Positions 63,940-64,000 of a DNA stretch of 64,000 nucleotides are shown here, in pieces. A program made the position numbers and the translations under genes. The stretch lies in contig NZ_VCJR02000005.1 of assembly GCF_009712425.2 (NCBI RefSeq), forward strand, positions 59,759-123,758, given 5' to 3'. The notes beneath the pieces were generated by a model. It was not told the origin of the DNA, searched no databases, and saw nothing but the letters and a program-made list of their open reading frames with translations. Every line of letters begins with the position of its first letter. Position 1 is the first letter of the stretch. This DNA is from Aquisalinus luteolus (GTDB taxonomy: Bacteria; Pseudomonadota; Alphaproteobacteria; Caulobacterales; Parvularculaceae).

Positions 63940-64000
63940 ATGACCAACGCTTTCGTTCGTTGGATCACGACCAAAGAGCCTGCCCGTGCTCTTTGGAAAC
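63940..64000 (+). CDS. Possible start of a gene cut by the window edge
   Basis: ATG at 63940 opens 20 codons (MTNAFVRWITTKEPARALWK) that continue past the edge. The perfect inverted repeat CCAAAGAGC / GCTCTTTGG (63971-63996) lies inside it. Too short to name; may belong to the ash/Icd-like leader region. Confidence 0.3.
   Translation, partial: MTNAFVRWITTKEPARALWK

Larger units (their letters stand above)
60703..64000. mobile_element. Left part of a tRNA-Ser-integrated mobile element
   Basis: From the 3' end of tRNA-Ser to the window edge, gene content changes from conserved chromosomal to a recombinase, ParDE-like toxin-antitoxin, and small unknown genes. The recombinase lies immediately next to the tRNA, the usual position in integrated elements. 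The other attachment site lies outside. No integrase of the tyrosine type is present in the visible part. Confidence 0.7.

Overview
This 64-kb window is a chromosomal segment of a GC-rich alphaproteobacterium. The evidence is a CcmE tail at the left edge, a TIGR02300 acidic zinc-ribbon protein, a DUF1150 protein, an AroA with the RDHTE(R/K)M motif, a ribosomal protein L21 with a helix-hairpin-helix tail, and the lptC-lptA-lptB-rpoN-hpf-ptsN block. The TonB receptor, EPS cluster, glucuronoyl-esterase-like hydrolase and DUF1080 proteins fit a surface-attached, polysaccharide-using (possibly marine) lineage. I cannot assign a genus.

Layout. 1-12.6 kb is housekeeping with small accessory pieces: ccmE, a Bcr-type exporter, an SDR, a DUF1080 protein, a TetR-PlsC-LplT-like lipid operon with three operator-like boxes, cysQ, queG and aroA. 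12.7-17.1 kb holds tRNA-Ala, a tandem hairpin repeat, and a DUF2946 / TonB receptor / PepSY cassette that looks like metal uptake. 17.1-28.6 kb holds an NhaP-like antiporter, a 1227-residue secreted protein (cytochrome c, PA14, beta-propeller, DUF1080), a small winged-helix / membrane / acyltransferase operon, a hybrid histidine kinase and a CE15-like esterase. 28.8-41.9 kb is an exopolysaccharide locus: ExoY-like priming transferase, three glycosyltransferases, two O-antigen-ligase/Wzy-like proteins, a Wzz-tyrosine autokinase, an outer-membrane barrel, a Wza-like export lipoprotein and UppP. No flippase is recognisable.

42-48.2 kb holds DUF1150, then ptsN, hpf, rpoN, lptB, lptA, lptC and a short RNase D. 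The ExoY-like gene has a near-perfect sigma-54 promoter, which suggests that RpoN encoded 13 kb away, possibly with PtsN, influences EPS production. 48.3-60.5 kb holds a YHS protein, a secreted isochorismatase-like hydrolase with a divergent AraC regulator, tRNA-Leu, an NDUFA9-like protein, obg, rpmA-rplU, a large zinc metalloprotease and a sulfotransferase/glycosyltransferase pair.

60.6-64 kb is the start of an integrated element at the 3' end of tRNA-Ser(CGA). It carries a large serine recombinase whose reading frame continues antisense through the tRNA, a ParDE-like toxin-antitoxin pair and small unknown genes, and it runs off the right edge. The most unusual non-coding signals are three sets of nested hairpins (three-way-junction-like), two of them at the 3' side of tRNA genes.
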